Positions 26,028 to 36,535 of a stretch of DNA of 64,000 nt are shown in pieces. Source of the stretch: Limosilactobacillus fastidiosus (GTDB lineage Bacteria > Bacillota > Bacilli > Lactobacillales > Lactobacillaceae); contig NZ_JACIUZ010000025.1 in assembly GCF_014145505.1 (NCBI RefSeq), forward strand, positions 48,344-112,343. Reading direction: 5' to 3'. A model generated the notes under the pieces. That model did no database searches. It was given only the letters and a program-made list of their open reading frames with translations, and had not been told where the DNA came from. The position numbers and the translations under genes are program-made. The stretch's first letter is position 1; the number at the start of each line of letters is the position of its first letter.

Positions 26028-27212
26028 TTAATTTAGTTCTTTTACAAAATTGCCAATCCGATTAAGAGCTTCATGAAGATCCTCGTCTGAAGATGCGTAT
26101 GAAAGACGGACATAACCTTCACCGCCAGCACCAAAAGCACTTCCTGGTGTAACACCAACCTTAGCTTGATGGGCTAATTCAGTTGCAAATTTAACATCAT
26201 CCTTACCAAACGCTTCCGGGATCTTCGCAAAGATGTAAAATGCTCCTTCTGGCGTTGACATTTCAAAACCAAGCTCGCGTAAACCAGCAGTTACAAAATC
26301 ACGACGTTTTTCATAGATCTTGCGGAATTCGACCGGATCATCTTGACCATTATTCAATGCTTCAATAGCTGATGCCTGAACGTTATTCGTAACAGTGGTT
26401 ACAAGGAAAGCATGCATTTTACCAATACTTGCCATAATCTCTTGGGGACCAGCCACATACCCTAACCGGTAACCAGTCATTGCATGAGACTTTGACAACC
26501 CAGAAATAAAAATAGTTCGGTCAGGGATAATTGAAGCCATTGAGTAGTGATCAACTCCATAAACAAGGTCACTATAAATCTCATCTGCAATTGCATATAA
26601 GCGGTGTTTTTCAATTACTTTTGCTAACCCCTGCAAAGTCTCTTCTGGATATTCACGACCAGTTGGGTTACTTGGGTAATTCAAGAGAACTGCTCGTACA
26701 CCGTGGCCCTCCTTTTGTAACACTTCTTCAAGTTTCTCTGGAGTTAAAACAAAGCCATCAGCAGAGGTATCAACCTGAATTGGGGTTGCGCCGGTCATTG
26801 CTACTAATGGGAAGTAAAGCGCAAATACTGGTGTTGGGATGATAACCTTATCACCAGTATTTAATAATGTAAAAAGGGTTGCTGCTAATGCTTCAGTTGC
26901 GCCAACCGTTACCACAACCTCATTTTCTGGATCATAATCAATCCCACGAGTTCGTTTAATATAGCCAGAGATTGCTTTCAATAATTCTGGCTTCCCCATT
27001 TGAGGTGCGTAATGAGAATCATTATCCTGAATACTTTTAATTGCTGCCTGCTTAACATGTTCAGGCGTATCCATATCGGGTTCTCCAAGGGTCAGTTTAA
27101 TAATCCCGGGAATCTTGGAAACTGAACGGTCAAACGCACGAATCCCGGAAGGGGAAGTGGCTGCTAATTTATGATTAATAGTACCTGTCAGGTCTTTAGC
27201 TAATTCTGGCAT
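26028..27212 (-). CDS. Pyridoxal-phosphate aminotransferase, class I/II
   Basis: A 394-residue fold-type I aminotransferase. The PLP-binding Lys is in ISGLSKSHAMTGYRLGYV. NYPSNPTG carries the Asn that contacts the cofactor, and the C-terminal Arg for the substrate carboxylate is in GYVRLSYA. It resembles the PatA/AspC-like group (N-acetyl-diaminopimelate or aspartate type); the exact amino donor is not fixed by sequence. The ATG at 27212 is chosen because AAGGAGG lies 9 bases upstream. Transcribed alone, downstream of the rpoD terminator. Confidence 0.85.
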   Translation of the reverse strand: MPELAKDLTGTINHKLAATSPSGIRAFDRSVSKIPGIIKLTLGEPDMDTPEHVKQAAIKSIQDNDSHYAPQMGKPELLKAISGYIKRTRGIDYDPENEVVVTVGATEALAATLFTLLNTGDKVIIPTPVFALYFPLVAMTGATPIQVDTSADGFVLTPEKLEEVLQKEGHGVRAVLLNYPSNPTGREYPEETLQGLAKVIEKHRLYAIADEIYSDLVYGVDHYSMASIIPDRTIFISGLSKSHAMTGYRLGYVAGPQEIMASIGKMHAFLVTTVTNNVQASAIEALNNGQDDPVEFRKIYEKRRDFVTAGLRELGFEMSTPEGAFYIFAKIPEAFGKDDVKFATELAHQAKVGVTPGSAFGAGGEGYVRLSYASSDEDLHEALNRIGNFVKELN

Positions 27213-27420
27213 AACGACGGTTCCTCCTTGTTCAAGTATACACATTATAAAGAAAATTAAGTTTAATCATTTTAAACTTAAACAATTTAAGTTTACTTTG
27301 TTTACTACCCTTAAGTCAAGATTTCTTTAATCATTTTCTTATGATTATTTAATTTAATAAGTATTGATTTAAAATAATGCAACTCTAGAATATAACTACC
27401 ATGCTTGGGATTTAAACTAA

Positions 27421-27446
27421 AAAGAGACCCAAGCTTGGATCTCTTT
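27421..27446 (-). terminator. Terminator of the dnaG-rpoD operon
   Basis: AAAGAGA-CCAA and TTGG-TCTCTTT arms with one mismatch, followed by a T-rich tail on the minus strand, 8 bases after the rpoD stop. The remaining gap to 27213 is very AT-rich and should contain the aminotransferase promoter, which I could not pin down. Confidence 0.8.
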
Positions 27447-27453
27447 TGCATAA

Positions 27454-28596
27454 TTATTCTAAGAAGTCTTTTAATTGCTTAGAACGTGATGGGTGACGTA
27501 ACTTTCGCAATGCCTTTGCTTCAATTTGCCGGATCCGTTCACGGGTAACCCCAAAGACTTTACCAACTTCTTCCAATGTCCTGGTCCGACCATCATCAAG
27601 ACCAAAACGAAGACGTAACACATTTTCTTCCCGATCCGTTAACGTATCAAGAACGTTCTCCAGTTGCTTCTTCATCATTTCATAAGCAGCATGATCAGCT
27701 GGACTAGTCGCATCCTGATCTTCAATAAAATCGCCTAAGTGTGAATCATCCTCTTCCCCAATTGGCGTTTCAAGAGAAACCGGTTCTTGGGCGATCTTAA
27801 GGATATTTCTTACCTTTTCAGTTGGCATATCCATTTCGGCACCAATTTCTTCTGGTAATGGTTCACGACCAAGATCCTGGAGTAACTGCCGTTGGATCCG
27901 AATCAACTTGTTAATTGTTTCTACCATATGAACCGGAATCCGAATTGTCCGGGCCTGATCAGCAATTGCCCGAGTAATCGCTTGACGAATCCACCAAGTA
28001 GCGTAGGTTGAGAATTTAAACCCACGACGGTAATCGAACTTTTCAACAGCCTTCATCAAACCCATGTTTCCTTCTTGAATTAAGTCAAGGAACTGCATCC
28101 CCCGGCCAACATACCGTTTAGCAATGGAAACAACTAACCGCAAGTTAGCTTCAGCAAGTTCTTGTTTTGCCTCTTCATCTCCCTGCTCAATTCGTAATGC
28201 TAAGGCTACTTCTTCGTCAGCACTTAAAAGGTTAACTCGCCCTATTTCCTTTAAGTACATCCGAACAGGATCATTAATCTTCACCCCCGTTGGTGCAGAA
28301 GTATCCTTCATCGCCTTTTGGGATAATTTTTCGGTTGCCTTTAGTGCTCGAGGATCTGGATCACCATTTTCATCAACAACACTTATTCCTGAATCTTCAA
28401 TGTTTTGAAGTAGGTTATCGATCCCATCAGCATTCAATTCGAATGGCTTTGCAACAAGTTCTGTTAAATCACTATACTTAATGTGCTTACGCTTTTTATA
28501 AGTACGAATTAATTTACCAACAGCGGTATCATACTTTTTTTGATCGAAGTTATCACTATTTGAAATGATGATTTCTTTCTTTTTACTTTTTGCCAT
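27454..28596 (-). CDS. rpoD: RNA polymerase primary sigma factor SigA (RpoD)
   Basis: This 380-residue group 1 sigma factor directs RNA polymerase to -35/-10 promoters. Region 1.1 is short and Lys-rich. Region 1.2 is [12 protein letters not shown]. Region 2 contains [16 protein letters not shown] and [15 protein letters not shown]. Region 4.2 ends with [20 protein letters not shown]. It starts one base after dnaG ends, in the classical macromolecular-synthesis operon (glyQ-glyS-dnaG-rpoD). Confidence 0.98.
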   Translation of the reverse strand: MAKSKKKEIIISNSDNFDQKKYDTAVGKLIRTYKKRKHIKYSDLTELVAKPFELNADGIDNLLQNIEDSGISVVDENGDPDPRALKATEKLSQKAMKDTSAPTGVKINDPVRMYLKEIGRVNLLSADEEVALALRIEQGDEEAKQELAEANLRLVVSIAKRYVGRGMQFLDLIQEGNMGLMKAVEKFDYRRGFKFSTYATWWIRQAITRAIADQARTIRIPVHMVETINKLIRIQRQLLQDLGREPLPEEIGAEMDMPTEKVRNILKIAQEPVSLETPIGEEDDSHLGDFIEDQDATSPADHAAYEMMKKQLENVLDTLTDREENVLRLRFGLDDGRTRTLEEVGKVFGVTRERIRQIEAKALRKLRHPSRSKQLKDFLE

Positions 28597-28597
28597 A

Positions 28598-30466
28598 TTA
28601 ATTGGTCTCCTCCGCTTTTAATTCTTGTTGCTTTTTTAAAAGTTTTATCAATTCCATCGTTAACTGGGTTGCCAGTTCATTATTGTTCAGTGAACTTGCT
28701 TCCCTAATCTGTGATTGTAATTCTTTAATTTTCTGTGATAGTGGGATTTGCTTTTGGATCAGTTGAACACAGTCGTCAATTAATTGCATCTCCACACCCT
28801 CATCAACATTTAATTGTTCAATTTGGCCCAGTGTCGAACGGAGACTATCTTCCTTTAGATAGTCCATTAGCCCTGCAGCCGAATACTCACCATGCTCAGA
28901 AAAATAACCCTCCGCTAATAAGTATAACGTTTGATAGCGCTCATGTGCAAAGTGAAAATTATTTATTGCCGTCACATGGTCCCAAACTTCTTGATCATGA
29001 AACATGTATCTTAATAATAACTGCTCCGCTAACTCAGTCCGGTTAACCTTTTTTTGTTGCTGAACAGGGTGGCTAACGACCGATTGAGCCTGTCCAGGAG
29101 TGTCAGAACGTAAAGGAGAACGTTCCTTAATTCCCAAGCGATGGCTAATCTCCGCTAGCTGGCTTTTTAACGTTGTCTTATCAAGTTCAAACTCTTTTGC
29201 CAGTTTTGTAAGATACATATCTTGCTCTAATGAAGATGGAAGAGTTGCCAGTAATTTCAATGATTGCTCTAAATAAGAAATCAACTCGTTCTGATTATTA
29301 AGATTCTTATTCATCCGGTAGAAACGCAAATAAAAGTCAACTACCGTTTCTTCTTGATCAACTAGATACTTATTAAATTGGCTAGCACCATTTTGCTGAA
29401 CATACTCGTCTGGATCAACACCAGCCGGTAATTGAACGACCCGTAATTGCATCCCCCGCGGCTTATGATCACGAAAAAGGGTAATTGCCCGATCAATCGC
29501 GTTCTGCCCAGCTGAATCACCATCATAACAAATATCAACTTGGTTAACCGCGCGGCCAAGAACTGCTACTTGTTCTTCTGTTAAACTAGTCCCCATTGAG
29601 GCAACCCCATTTTTAACGCCAGTCGCATAAGCAGAAATAACATCCATAAACCCCTCAAACAGGTAAATTTTTGATGTTTGTCGTGCTTCTTTTCGAGCAA
29701 CATTAAAATTGAAAAGGGTCCGCCGCTTATTAAAAATTGGTGTTTCAGGACTATTTAAATATTTTGGCGTACCTTCTGGAACCTTACCAATTACCCGGCC
29801 AGAAAAGCCAATTACCCGACCATATTGGTTACGAAGAGGATACATTACCCGGCCAACAAAACGATCACGTAGATTCCCGTCATTATTTTCAACAAATAAT
29901 CCCGATTTTCGTAATAGCTGATAATCGTTAACTTTCTGGGTTAAAAATGGCTTTAAAATTCGCTGCTCGGGAGCAAACCCAAGATTAAAATCATTAATAA
30001 GCTCGTCAGTCATTCCCCGTCCCTTTAAATACTTTAATGCTTGAGCTCCAGCTGGGGTATTTAAAAGAACATGATGGTACAATTTAGCAGCCTCTTCATG
30101 CATCATCATTAATTTACCGTTAGGAGTATCACTTTTCTGTTTATTATCCTTACCGTTATTATCAAGATATTGAGACGGTACCTCCATATTAGCTAATTGA
30201 GCTACTTCCTCAACTGCTTCAGTAAACGGAATATGTTTTAATTCCATTAAGAACTGGAATACGTTTCCACCACGGCCACAACCAAAGCAATAATAAAATT
30301 GTTTTTGTACATTAACGTTAAAGGAAGGAGTCCGTTCCTCGTGAAATGGACAAAGACCTACGAATCCCTTACCAGATTGATGGAGTTGAACATAATGGCC
30401 AATCACGTCACTAATATCTACAGAATTCCGAATCTGATCGATGACCTCTGATGGTATTCTTGCCAC
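28598..30466 (-). CDS. dnaG: DNA primase
   Basis: This 622-residue enzyme synthesises RNA primers at the replication fork. The N-terminal CHC2 zinc finger has [11 protein letters not shown] (Cys40, His43) and CFGCG. The TOPRIM core has [10 protein letters not shown] and [12 protein letters not shown]-terminal helicase-binding region lies near 470-600. The AGACCTACG-side start is at the ATG of [12 protein letters not shown]. It has its own promoter, separated from glyS by 136 bases. Confidence 0.97.
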   Translation of the reverse strand: MARIPSEVIDQIRNSVDISDVIGHYVQLHQSGKGFVGLCPFHEERTPSFNVNVQKQFYYCFGCGRGGNVFQFLMELKHIPFTEAVEEVAQLANMEVPSQYLDNNGKDNKQKSDTPNGKLMMMHEEAAKLYHHVLLNTPAGAQALKYLKGRGMTDELINDFNLGFAPEQRILKPFLTQKVNDYQLLRKSGLFVENNDGNLRDRFVGRVMYPLRNQYGRVIGFSGRVIGKVPEGTPKYLNSPETPIFNKRRTLFNFNVARKEARQTSKIYLFEGFMDVISAYATGVKNGVASMGTSLTEEQVAVLGRAVNQVDICYDGDSAGQNAIDRAITLFRDHKPRGMQLRVVQLPAGVDPDEYVQQNGASQFNKYLVDQEETVVDFYLRFYRMNKNLNNQNELISYLEQSLKLLATLPSSLEQDMYLTKLAKEFELDKTTLKSQLAEISHRLGIKERSPLRSDTPGQAQSVVSHPVQQQKKVNRTELAEQLLLRYMFHDQEVWDHVTAINNFHFAHERYQTLYLLAEGYFSEHGEYSAAGLMDYLKEDSLRSTLGQIEQLNVDEGVEMQLIDDCVQLIQKQIPLSQKIKELQSQIREASSLNNNELATQLTMELIKLLKKQQELKAEETN

Positions 30467-30602
30467 TAGCTGACACCCCCATTAATGCTAAGACAGCTAC
30501 GAAAGGCCGCAACCTCATCGGAATGCGACCTCCATAACTATTTAGCCAAAATTAACTAATGTATATGATACCACAAGTTAACAACAATACAATTAAAAAG
30601 AC
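30467..30602 (-). promoter_or_regulatory. Promoter region of dnaG-rpoD with a stem-loop
   Basis: A TTGTAT (30587-30592) and TATCAT (30565-30570) pair is spaced by 16 bases on the minus strand. Downstream, AGGTCGC and GCGGCCT form a stem-loop (about 30505-30534) that is not followed by a T-run. This separates dnaG-rpoD from glyS. Confidence 0.5.
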
Positions 30603-32678
30603 TTATTTAACAATCAGTTTATCCAAATTACCAATTAAGGATGCTTGTTGTGCAAGAATTCCTAACTGGGTTAACCGATTATTCTTAATATTTTCATCTT
30701 TATCCATAATCATATTTTCGTCAAAGTACTCGTTAATAATTGGTGCTAATGAACGAAGTACAGTAAAGTTTTCGTCAACTGTTCGTTCTCCTGCTTTACT
30801 GTTTAAATCATTTACTGCATCATACAGCTTTTGCTCTGATGGATTTTGGAACAAGCTAGAATCTACCTTAGCCGTAGAATCATTCTTCCCCTTCTTTGCA
30901 ATTCGCAATACTCGGGTCAATGCTTCAATTACTCCCTTAAAGTTTTCATCATCATGATGAGCCTTAATTGAGTTTGCAGCATCAAGAATATTTTCAATAT
31001 CATTGGACTTAGTATCAGTAACAGCATCAATCACATCGTGCTTCATATGTAAACCACTTAATAACTGGTGAATCCGATCCATAAAGAAGGCCCGAACTTG
31101 ATCCGCATTATTATTAATATCAATATCGACATCCAGATTTACTTCAGCAAAAGCCTTAATAATTTCCGATTGAATATCCAATAATGGTAAGTGCCAATTC
31201 CGATCAGCAATAATCCGGACAATGCCGAAAGCTTGGCGCCGCAAGGCATATGGATCATTTGAACCACTTGGAATCATATCAACAGCAAAGAAGCTCATAA
31301 TACTATCAAGCTTATCTGCAATTGCCAAAGCAGCCCCAATCTTACTTTCAGGTAACGCTCCTTCTGCAGAAACCGGCATGTAGTGTTCACGAACTGCTTG
31401 GGCAACGTCTGCCTTTTCACCAAAGAGCTTGGCGTAAATTTCACCCATTACTCCCTGTAATTCAGCGAATTCACCAACCATTTGGGTTGTTAAATCAAAC
31501 TTATAGATATGAGCCGCACGATCTAGATCAGCTAATTCTTCTTCATTGAAGTTTAATTGCTTTCCAATTACTGCTGCAATCACAGCAACGCGTTGCATCT
31601 TATCATACATTGAGCTGATCTTATCATGGAAACTAACTCGCTTTAGTCGTTCAACATAATCTGCAATGCTCAACTTTTGGTCTTCTTCATAGAAGAACTT
31701 AGCATCCTCAAGCCGTGGAACTAAGACTCGTTCGTTACCCTTAATCACATTTTCCAGATAATCCGTATTACCATTACGAACAGCAATAAAGTTAGGGAGA
31801 AGTTTTCCTTCATGATCACGAAGATAGAAGAACCGTTGGTTATCCTTCATGGAAGTAATTAAAACAGCATCTGGAAGAACGAGGTATTTCTTATCGAATG
31901 AACCAGAGAAGGCGGTTGGCCATTCAACCAAATTATTAACCTCTTCTAACAGTTCAGGATCTTTGTCAATTACCCAATCATTACTAGAAACAATATTATC
32001 GATTTGCTCTTCAATCACTTGTTTCCGTTTTGCCTGATCAGCAATGACAAAATCATCATACAATGTCTCTTCATAATCGGTTGCTTGCTTTAATTCAACT
32101 TCATGACCAAGGAAACGATGACCACGAGTAGTCCGCCCCGCTTCAACGTCAAGAATATTAAATGGTACTACTTGGTCATTTAGTAATGAAACTAGCCACC
32201 GAATTGGTCGAATAAACTGAAGGTTATTATACCCCCACTTCATTAGTGTTGGGAAAGTCATTGAGGTGATCACATCGGGTAATCCCTTAAGAACTTCAGC
32301 AACGGATTTACCAGCGATATGCTTTTCAACAAAAACATACTCAACTCCCTTTACCTCTTTAAACTCAATGTCATCAACCGAAGCGCCTTGACCACGAGTA
32401 AAGCCAATTGCGGCCTTTGTCCAGTTACCATCTGCATCCTGAGCAATCTTTTTAGCTGGTCCCTTAACTGATTCATCAATATCCGGTTGTTTATCACTTA
32501 AGCCTTGGATTAGGAGGGCCATCCGCCGTGGGGTCGCAAATTCTTGGATCTTATCAAAAGAAATTCGCTGTTCCTTAAGATACTTCGCCACCCGTTCGTG
32601 TAACTGCTTAATGCTTGGTGTTACAACATGGGCGGGCATTTCTTCAACGCCGACTTCTAGTAAATATGAATTAGCCAT
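30603..32678 (-). CDS. glyS: Glycyl-tRNA synthetase beta subunit
   Basis: This 691-residue beta chain of the alpha2beta2 bacterial GlyRS handles tRNA recognition. The opening MANSYLLEVGVEEMPAH and a central HD-like region (around DRAAHIYKFDLTTQMVGEFAELQG, about 395-420; core KFDLTTQMVGEF) are typical, with a C-terminal DALR-type anticodon domain. The ATG at 32678 follows the glyQ stop by one base. A longer frame upstream would lie wholly within glyQ and is rejected. Confidence 0.96.
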   Translation of the reverse strand: MANSYLLEVGVEEMPAHVVTPSIKQLHERVAKYLKEQRISFDKIQEFATPRRMALLIQGLSDKQPDIDESVKGPAKKIAQDADGNWTKAAIGFTRGQGASVDDIEFKEVKGVEYVFVEKHIAGKSVAEVLKGLPDVITSMTFPTLMKWGYNNLQFIRPIRWLVSLLNDQVVPFNILDVEAGRTTRGHRFLGHEVELKQATDYEETLYDDFVIADQAKRKQVIEEQIDNIVSSNDWVIDKDPELLEEVNNLVEWPTAFSGSFDKKYLVLPDAVLITSMKDNQRFFYLRDHEGKLLPNFIAVRNGNTDYLENVIKGNERVLVPRLEDAKFFYEEDQKLSIADYVERLKRVSFHDKISSMYDKMQRVAVIAAVIGKQLNFNEEELADLDRAAHIYKFDLTTQMVGEFAELQGVMGEIYAKLFGEKADVAQAVREHYMPVSAEGALPESKIGAALAIADKLDSIMSFFAVDMIPSGSNDPYALRRQAFGIVRIIADRNWHLPLLDIQSEIIKAFAEVNLDVDIDINNNADQVRAFFMDRIHQLLSGLHMKHDVIDAVTDTKSNDIENILDAANSIKAHHDDENFKGVIEALTRVLRIAKKGKNDSTAKVDSSLFQNPSEQKLYDAVNDLNSKAGERTVDENFTVLRSLAPIINEYFDENMIMDKDENIKNNRLTQLGILAQQASLIGNLDKLIVK

Positions 32679-32679
32679 A

Positions 32680-33675
32680 TTACTTATCCCCCTTTTGTGC
32701 TTTCTTTGCCTTTTTAGCAGCTTGCTTAGCTGCCCGTTGTTTAGCTTTTTCAGCTTTCTTCGTGTATTCATCCAAAGTCTTTTGACGAAGTTTTTCATCA
32801 TGAATTAATGGGAAGCCGCGTTTCCGCCGTTCTTCAACAAAGGCTTTGGCAATGGACTTTGCCATAATCCGAATCCGGTGAAGGTATCCGGCACGTTCAG
32901 TAACAGAAACCGCCCCCCGCGCATCTAATAAGTTAAAGGTATGACTACACTTTAGAACATAATCATATGCTGGGTGAACTAGTCCAAGTTTAATTAACCG
33001 TTTTGCTTCAGATTCATAGTTATTAAATTCGTTTAATAACATGTCTTGGTTACTTTCTTCAAACGCATACTTGGAGTGTTCATATTCAGGTTCCTTAAAG
33101 ATATCGCCATAAAGAACACCATCAGCCCATTCAAGATCATAAACTGAATCAACATTTTGAATATATTCAGCTAACCGTTCAAGTCCATAAGTAACTTCAG
33201 CCGCTACTGGGTTCATTGATAATTCACCCACTACTTGAAAGTAAGTAAATTGGGTAACTTCCATTCCATCAAGCCAAATTTCCCAACCAACACCGGCACA
33301 CCCCATTGAAGGATTTTCCCAGTTATCTTCAACAAAGCGAATATCATGTTCAAGCGGGTCAATTCCTAATTCACGGAGGCTTCCTAAATAAAGTTCTTGA
33401 ATATTATCAGGAGATGGCTTCATAATTACTTGGAATTGGTGGTGTTGGTATAGACGATTAGGATTTTCCCCATACCGTCCATCAGCAGGCCGACGTGATG
33501 GTTCAACGTAAGCAGCATTCCATGGTTCTGGACCAATTGCTCGCAGGAAGGTGTAAGGACTCATTGTTCCGGCACCCTTTTCATTATCATAAGCCTGCAT
33601 CAACATGCAACCCTGCTTTGCCCAGTACTTTTCAAGTGTAAATATAATATCTTGAACACTTAACTTATCAGACAT
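32680..33675 (-). CDS. glyQ: Glycyl-tRNA synthetase alpha subunit
   Basis: This 331-residue class II catalytic subunit activates glycine. Typical segments: [18 protein letters not shown] near the start, [20 protein letters not shown] (about 54-73) and [13 protein letters not shown]. The core ends near residue 290. Beyond it comes a Lys/Ala-rich tail ([20 protein letters not shown]) that should form a basic helix. The ATG at 33675 follows AAAGGAAGAG. It is controlled by a T-box leader and co-transcribed with glyS. Confidence 0.96.
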   Translation of the reverse strand: MSDKLSVQDIIFTLEKYWAKQGCMLMQAYDNEKGAGTMSPYTFLRAIGPEPWNAAYVEPSRRPADGRYGENPNRLYQHHQFQVIMKPSPDNIQELYLGSLRELGIDPLEHDIRFVEDNWENPSMGCAGVGWEIWLDGMEVTQFTYFQVVGELSMNPVAAEVTYGLERLAEYIQNVDSVYDLEWADGVLYGDIFKEPEYEHSKYAFEESNQDMLLNEFNNYESEAKRLIKLGLVHPAYDYVLKCSHTFNLLDARGAVSVTERAGYLHRIRIMAKSIAKAFVEERRKRGFPLIHDEKLRQKTLDEYTKKAEKAKQRAAKQAAKKAKKAQKGDK

Positions 33676-33691
33676 ATAGACTCTTCCTTTC

Positions 33692-33914
33692 AAAAAATCC
33701 CTGTAGAAACTAGTCTACGACCAATTTCTACAGGGACGAATTAATTCGCGGTTCCACCCTGCTTTTTTGCATTACTACAAAACAGCTTAGTTAGTACAGC
33801 TGTTAAAGTGCCCCACTAATAAACTAATTCAAAGGCTTTCACTCTCCCCTTGTCGCTTTACATTAATCATTATTAGCTTTTTCTTTGTCATTGCTGTAAA
33901 TATATTTTTATACG
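33692..33914 (-). ncRNA. T-box leader of glyQS
   Basis: The conserved T-box AGGGTGGAACCGCG is at 33747-33760 (minus strand). A terminator with 12-bp arms (TCCCTGTAGAAA / TTTCTACAGGGA, 33698-33736) runs into six T just before glyQ; the T-box can form the competing antiterminator. A GGC followed by A at 33810-33812 is the likely glycine specifier in stem I. Uncharged tRNA-Gly would raise glyQS expression. Confidence 0.92.
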
Positions 33915-33920
33915 TGACTT

Positions 33921-33949
33921 ATGATAGATAAACATCTTCTAAATGTCAA
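33921..33949 (-). promoter_or_regulatory. Promoter of the glyQS T-box transcript
   Basis: Consensus TTGACA (33944-33949) and TATCAT (33921-33926) with 17-base spacing. The T-box leader begins about 7 bases downstream. Confidence 0.8.
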
Positions 33950-33960
33950 TTGGCAGATTG

Positions 33961-34731
33961 TTATTTTTTTAATTTCTCTTCCCATTTTCCCATTTGGTGG
34001 ATAAACCGTTTACTTTTTAGATTTAATCCGACCTCATTATCATATAACGTGTCTAATACAAACTGAATACGACGTTTAGTAGAAGGATTAATTTTAATTG
34101 AGTTAAGCTTCTGTAAGTTTAAGGTTGAAAAACGCTGTAAATAATAAACAGAACGTGGATCAAGATGCATTCGTCGTTCATCAAGATACCAATGATTTTG
34201 GCAAAGCATTCCCCCCGACTGTTCTGAAAAGTCTAAGGGAATATCATCACGACCACAAATGACACATCGATCCCAAGTTGGCGAAACCCCAAAGCGTATC
34301 AGTAATTGTGTTTCAATAACATTTGAGATCACCTGTTCATCAAGGCCTTGGTTAATTAGCTTCAGAGCAGTCGCAACCTGATCAAACCAGCCACCAATTC
34401 CTTGACCGTCCGGAAATGCACTATCAACTAAGGCAAGAATATACGTAGAATATGCATTTTTTCTAATATCAGTGGCAATGTTCCGATATTGGGCTGTATC
34501 ACTAGCAGCGTTAATAAAGCTGAGACCATCATTAGCTAACAATCCAATATATTCTCCATGAGTAAATGGTAAAATATCTGCAGCTAAACGAAATCCCCGT
34601 TTTTTAGCTCCTTTAACAAAAAACATCGCTGGGCCAATCTTATCAGTTAAAACTTTTACTAAGAGATCGCGTTCACGATAATCGCGACGAAACATTATAA
34701 TTCCCCGAAAATCAGTATTAATCCGACTCAT
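33961..34731 (-). CDS. recO: DNA repair protein RecO
   Basis: This 256-residue recombination mediator loads RecA with RecF/RecR. An N-terminal OB fold (DFRGIIMFRRDYRERDLLVKVL, about 6-27) precedes a helical zinc domain (CVICGRDDIPLDFS then GGMLCQNH; Cys and His ligands). It sits 18 bases after era, the standard era-recO order. Confidence 0.95.
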   Translation of the reverse strand: MSRINTDFRGIIMFRRDYRERDLLVKVLTDKIGPAMFFVKGAKKRGFRLAADILPFTHGEYIGLLANDGLSFINAASDTAQYRNIATDIRKNAYSTYILALVDSAFPDGQGIGGWFDQVATALKLINQGLDEQVISNVIETQLLIRFGVSPTWDRCVICGRDDIPLDFSEQSGGMLCQNHWYLDERRMHLDPRSVYYLQRFSTLNLQKLNSIKINPSTKRRIQFVLDTLYDNEVGLNLKSKRFIHQMGKWEEKLKK

Positions 34732-34749
34732 TGGGGTTCATCCCTTCAA

Positions 34750-35655
34750 TTAATAATCTTTGTTTCGGTAACCGTAATCCTTCAACATTGCAGATTTATC
34801 ACGCCAATCAGGGACAACTTTAACCCATAATTGAAGGAAAACTTTATCGCCAAGCAGGTGTTCAATATCCAGACGCGCTTTTGTACCGATCTTCTTTAAC
34901 ATCTGCCCCTTTTTGCCAATAATAATTCCCTTTTGTCCGGGACGTTCAACAATAATATTGGCAGAAATATGTACATGCTTATCATCTTCTCGCTTTACGG
35001 AAGTTACATCAACCGCCACTGAATGAGGAACTTCTTGACGGGTCAATTCAAAGACCTTTTCCCGAATCATTTCTGCAATCACGAAACGTTCAGGGTGATC
35101 ACTAATTTGATCGCTTGGGTAATACTGTGGTCCATTAGGTAACGTTTCGATTAACTTATTGATCAGTGGGTTAACATTATTTCCCTGGAGTGCAGAAATT
35201 GGATAAACTCCTGCAAATGGGAGAGCATCCTTGTATTGGGCCGTAATTTCAGGTAAGTCATTGGGATTAATTTGATCAATCTTATTGATCACTAAAAAGA
35301 CCGGCTGCTTAACATTCTTTAGGCGATTGATAATAAAATCATCACCAGGCCCCCGATCTTCCGTTGCAGAAACAATGTATAAAACAGCATCCACCTCATC
35401 AAGCGCTGAAAGAGTTGACTTTTCCATAAAATCGCCCAATTTTGTTTGTGGTTTGTGAACTCCGGGCGTGTCAATAAATATTATTTGTGCCCGATCAGTA
35501 GTATAAATCCCCTGTATCTTGTTCCGAGTTGTCTGAGCAACATTACTCATAATTGCAACTTTTTGGCCAACTACATAGTTTAAAAATGTTGATTTACCAA
35601 CATTTGGCCGTCCAATTAAGGCAACAAAGCCGGATTTATAATTTGAATTATCCAT
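34750..35655 (-). CDS. era: GTPase Era
   Basis: This 301-residue GTPase binds the 3' end of 16S rRNA and aids 30S maturation. G1 GRPNVGKST (residues 15-23), G3 DTPGVHKP, G4 NKID and G5 SALQG are all present. A C-terminal KH domain has [15 protein letters not shown] (about 240-254). It is 15 bases downstream of dgkA in the ybeY-dgkA-era-recO cluster. Confidence 0.97.
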   Translation of the reverse strand: MDNSNYKSGFVALIGRPNVGKSTFLNYVVGQKVAIMSNVAQTTRNKIQGIYTTDRAQIIFIDTPGVHKPQTKLGDFMEKSTLSALDEVDAVLYIVSATEDRGPGDDFIINRLKNVKQPVFLVINKIDQINPNDLPEITAQYKDALPFAGVYPISALQGNNVNPLINKLIETLPNGPQYYPSDQISDHPERFVIAEMIREKVFELTRQEVPHSVAVDVTSVKREDDKHVHISANIIVERPGQKGIIIGKKGQMLKKIGTKARLDIEHLLGDKVFLQLWVKVVPDWRDKSAMLKDYGYRNKDY

Positions 35656-35670
35656 TGTTTTTCTTCCTTT

Positions 35671-36069
35671 CTAGTACCCCAATAATTTTACTATTCGCGG
35701 CAAAAAGATGATTAAACCAACTAAAACCGCAAAAATCGCTGTAATTAATACCCCACCTGCAGCAACATCCTTTGCTTTCTTAACATTAATATCATAGTGG
35801 TGTTCTCCCAGTAAGTCAGTTACGGCTTCCGTTACGGTATTTAAAAATTCTGCTGAAAAAACAACTAAAATTGCAAGTAGGAGCCATAACCATTCCAAGC
35901 GATCGACACGTAGGATAACCCCTAAAATAACTACTATCATAGCAACTGCAATATGATAGCGCATGTTTCGTTCTTGAGAAATAACATCAAAAATCCCTTC
36001 AAGTGCGTGTCTCATCGCTTGAATTAAGTGATGATTCTTCTCGGTTTGTCGACTATCTTTCGAGACCAT
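35671..36069 (-). CDS. dgkA: Undecaprenol kinase / diacylglycerol kinase
   Basis: This 132-residue membrane kinase has three transmembrane helices (about 38-55, 60-80, 103-128). The active-site segment FSAEFLNTVTEAVTDL (about 71-86) includes the conserved Glu and Asn-Thr-Glu. In Gram-positives this family phosphorylates undecaprenol for cell-wall lipid carrier supply. It overlaps ybeY by 17 bases. B. subtilis has cdd after it; here era follows directly. Confidence 0.93.
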   Translation of the reverse strand: MVSKDSRQTEKNHHLIQAMRHALEGIFDVISQERNMRYHIAVAMIVVILGVILRVDRLEWLWLLLAILVVFSAEFLNTVTEAVTDLLGEHHYDINVKKAKDVAAGGVLITAIFAVLVGLIIFLPRIVKLLGY

Positions 36070-36532
36070 ACTGATCTAATATCTCCCGTTGTAGTGAAAA
36101 CATTTTTTTCTCATCCTCTGGTTGTTCATGGTCGTAACCATTTAAATGAAGGAAGCCATGAACAACCAAAAAACCAAGTTCCCGTTCAAATGAATGGCCA
36201 AGAAACTTTGCCTGCTCAGCAACTTTATCAACAGAGATAAAAAGATCACCTAGGTTTACTGGCAATTCGGCTGCTAATTCCGGAGCCATAATAATCGGCG
36301 TTTCGTCACCTGATTCTTCCGCAGCAAAACTTAAAACATCCGTTGCTCGATCAACGTGTCGATACTGAGAGTTAAGTTCTCGAATTTCGGGGTTATTTAC
36401 TAAAGTCACAGATATCTCAGTGTTATCGGCCACTTCTAGCTTTTCTCCCGCAAAGTCGAGCAAATTCTTAATCAACTCAAGATGCACTGAACTAACTTTT
36501 TCTTTAGTATGATCGTAAATTTCTAGTTCCAT
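36053..36532 (-). CDS. ybeY: Endoribonuclease YbeY (rRNA maturation factor)
   Basis: This 159-residue metal-dependent enzyme takes part in 16S rRNA 3' maturation and ribosome quality control. The UPF0054 signature H-x3-H-x5-H is seen in HGFLHLNGYDHEQPED (about 126-141). It lies 3 bases after phoH. Normal length. Confidence 0.96.
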   Translation of the reverse strand: MELEIYDHTKEKVSSVHLELIKNLLDFAGEKLEVADNTEISVTLVNNPEIRELNSQYRHVDRATDVLSFAAEESGDETPIIMAPELAAELPVNLGDLFISVDKVAEQAKFLGHSFERELGFLVVHGFLHLNGYDHEQPEDEKKMFSLQREILDQYGLER

Positions 36533-36535
36533 AAA

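Noticed and set aside
32679..32801. Extended GlyS N-terminus
   Set aside because: It lies wholly within glyQ in another frame; glyS begins normally at the ATG one base after the glyQ stop.
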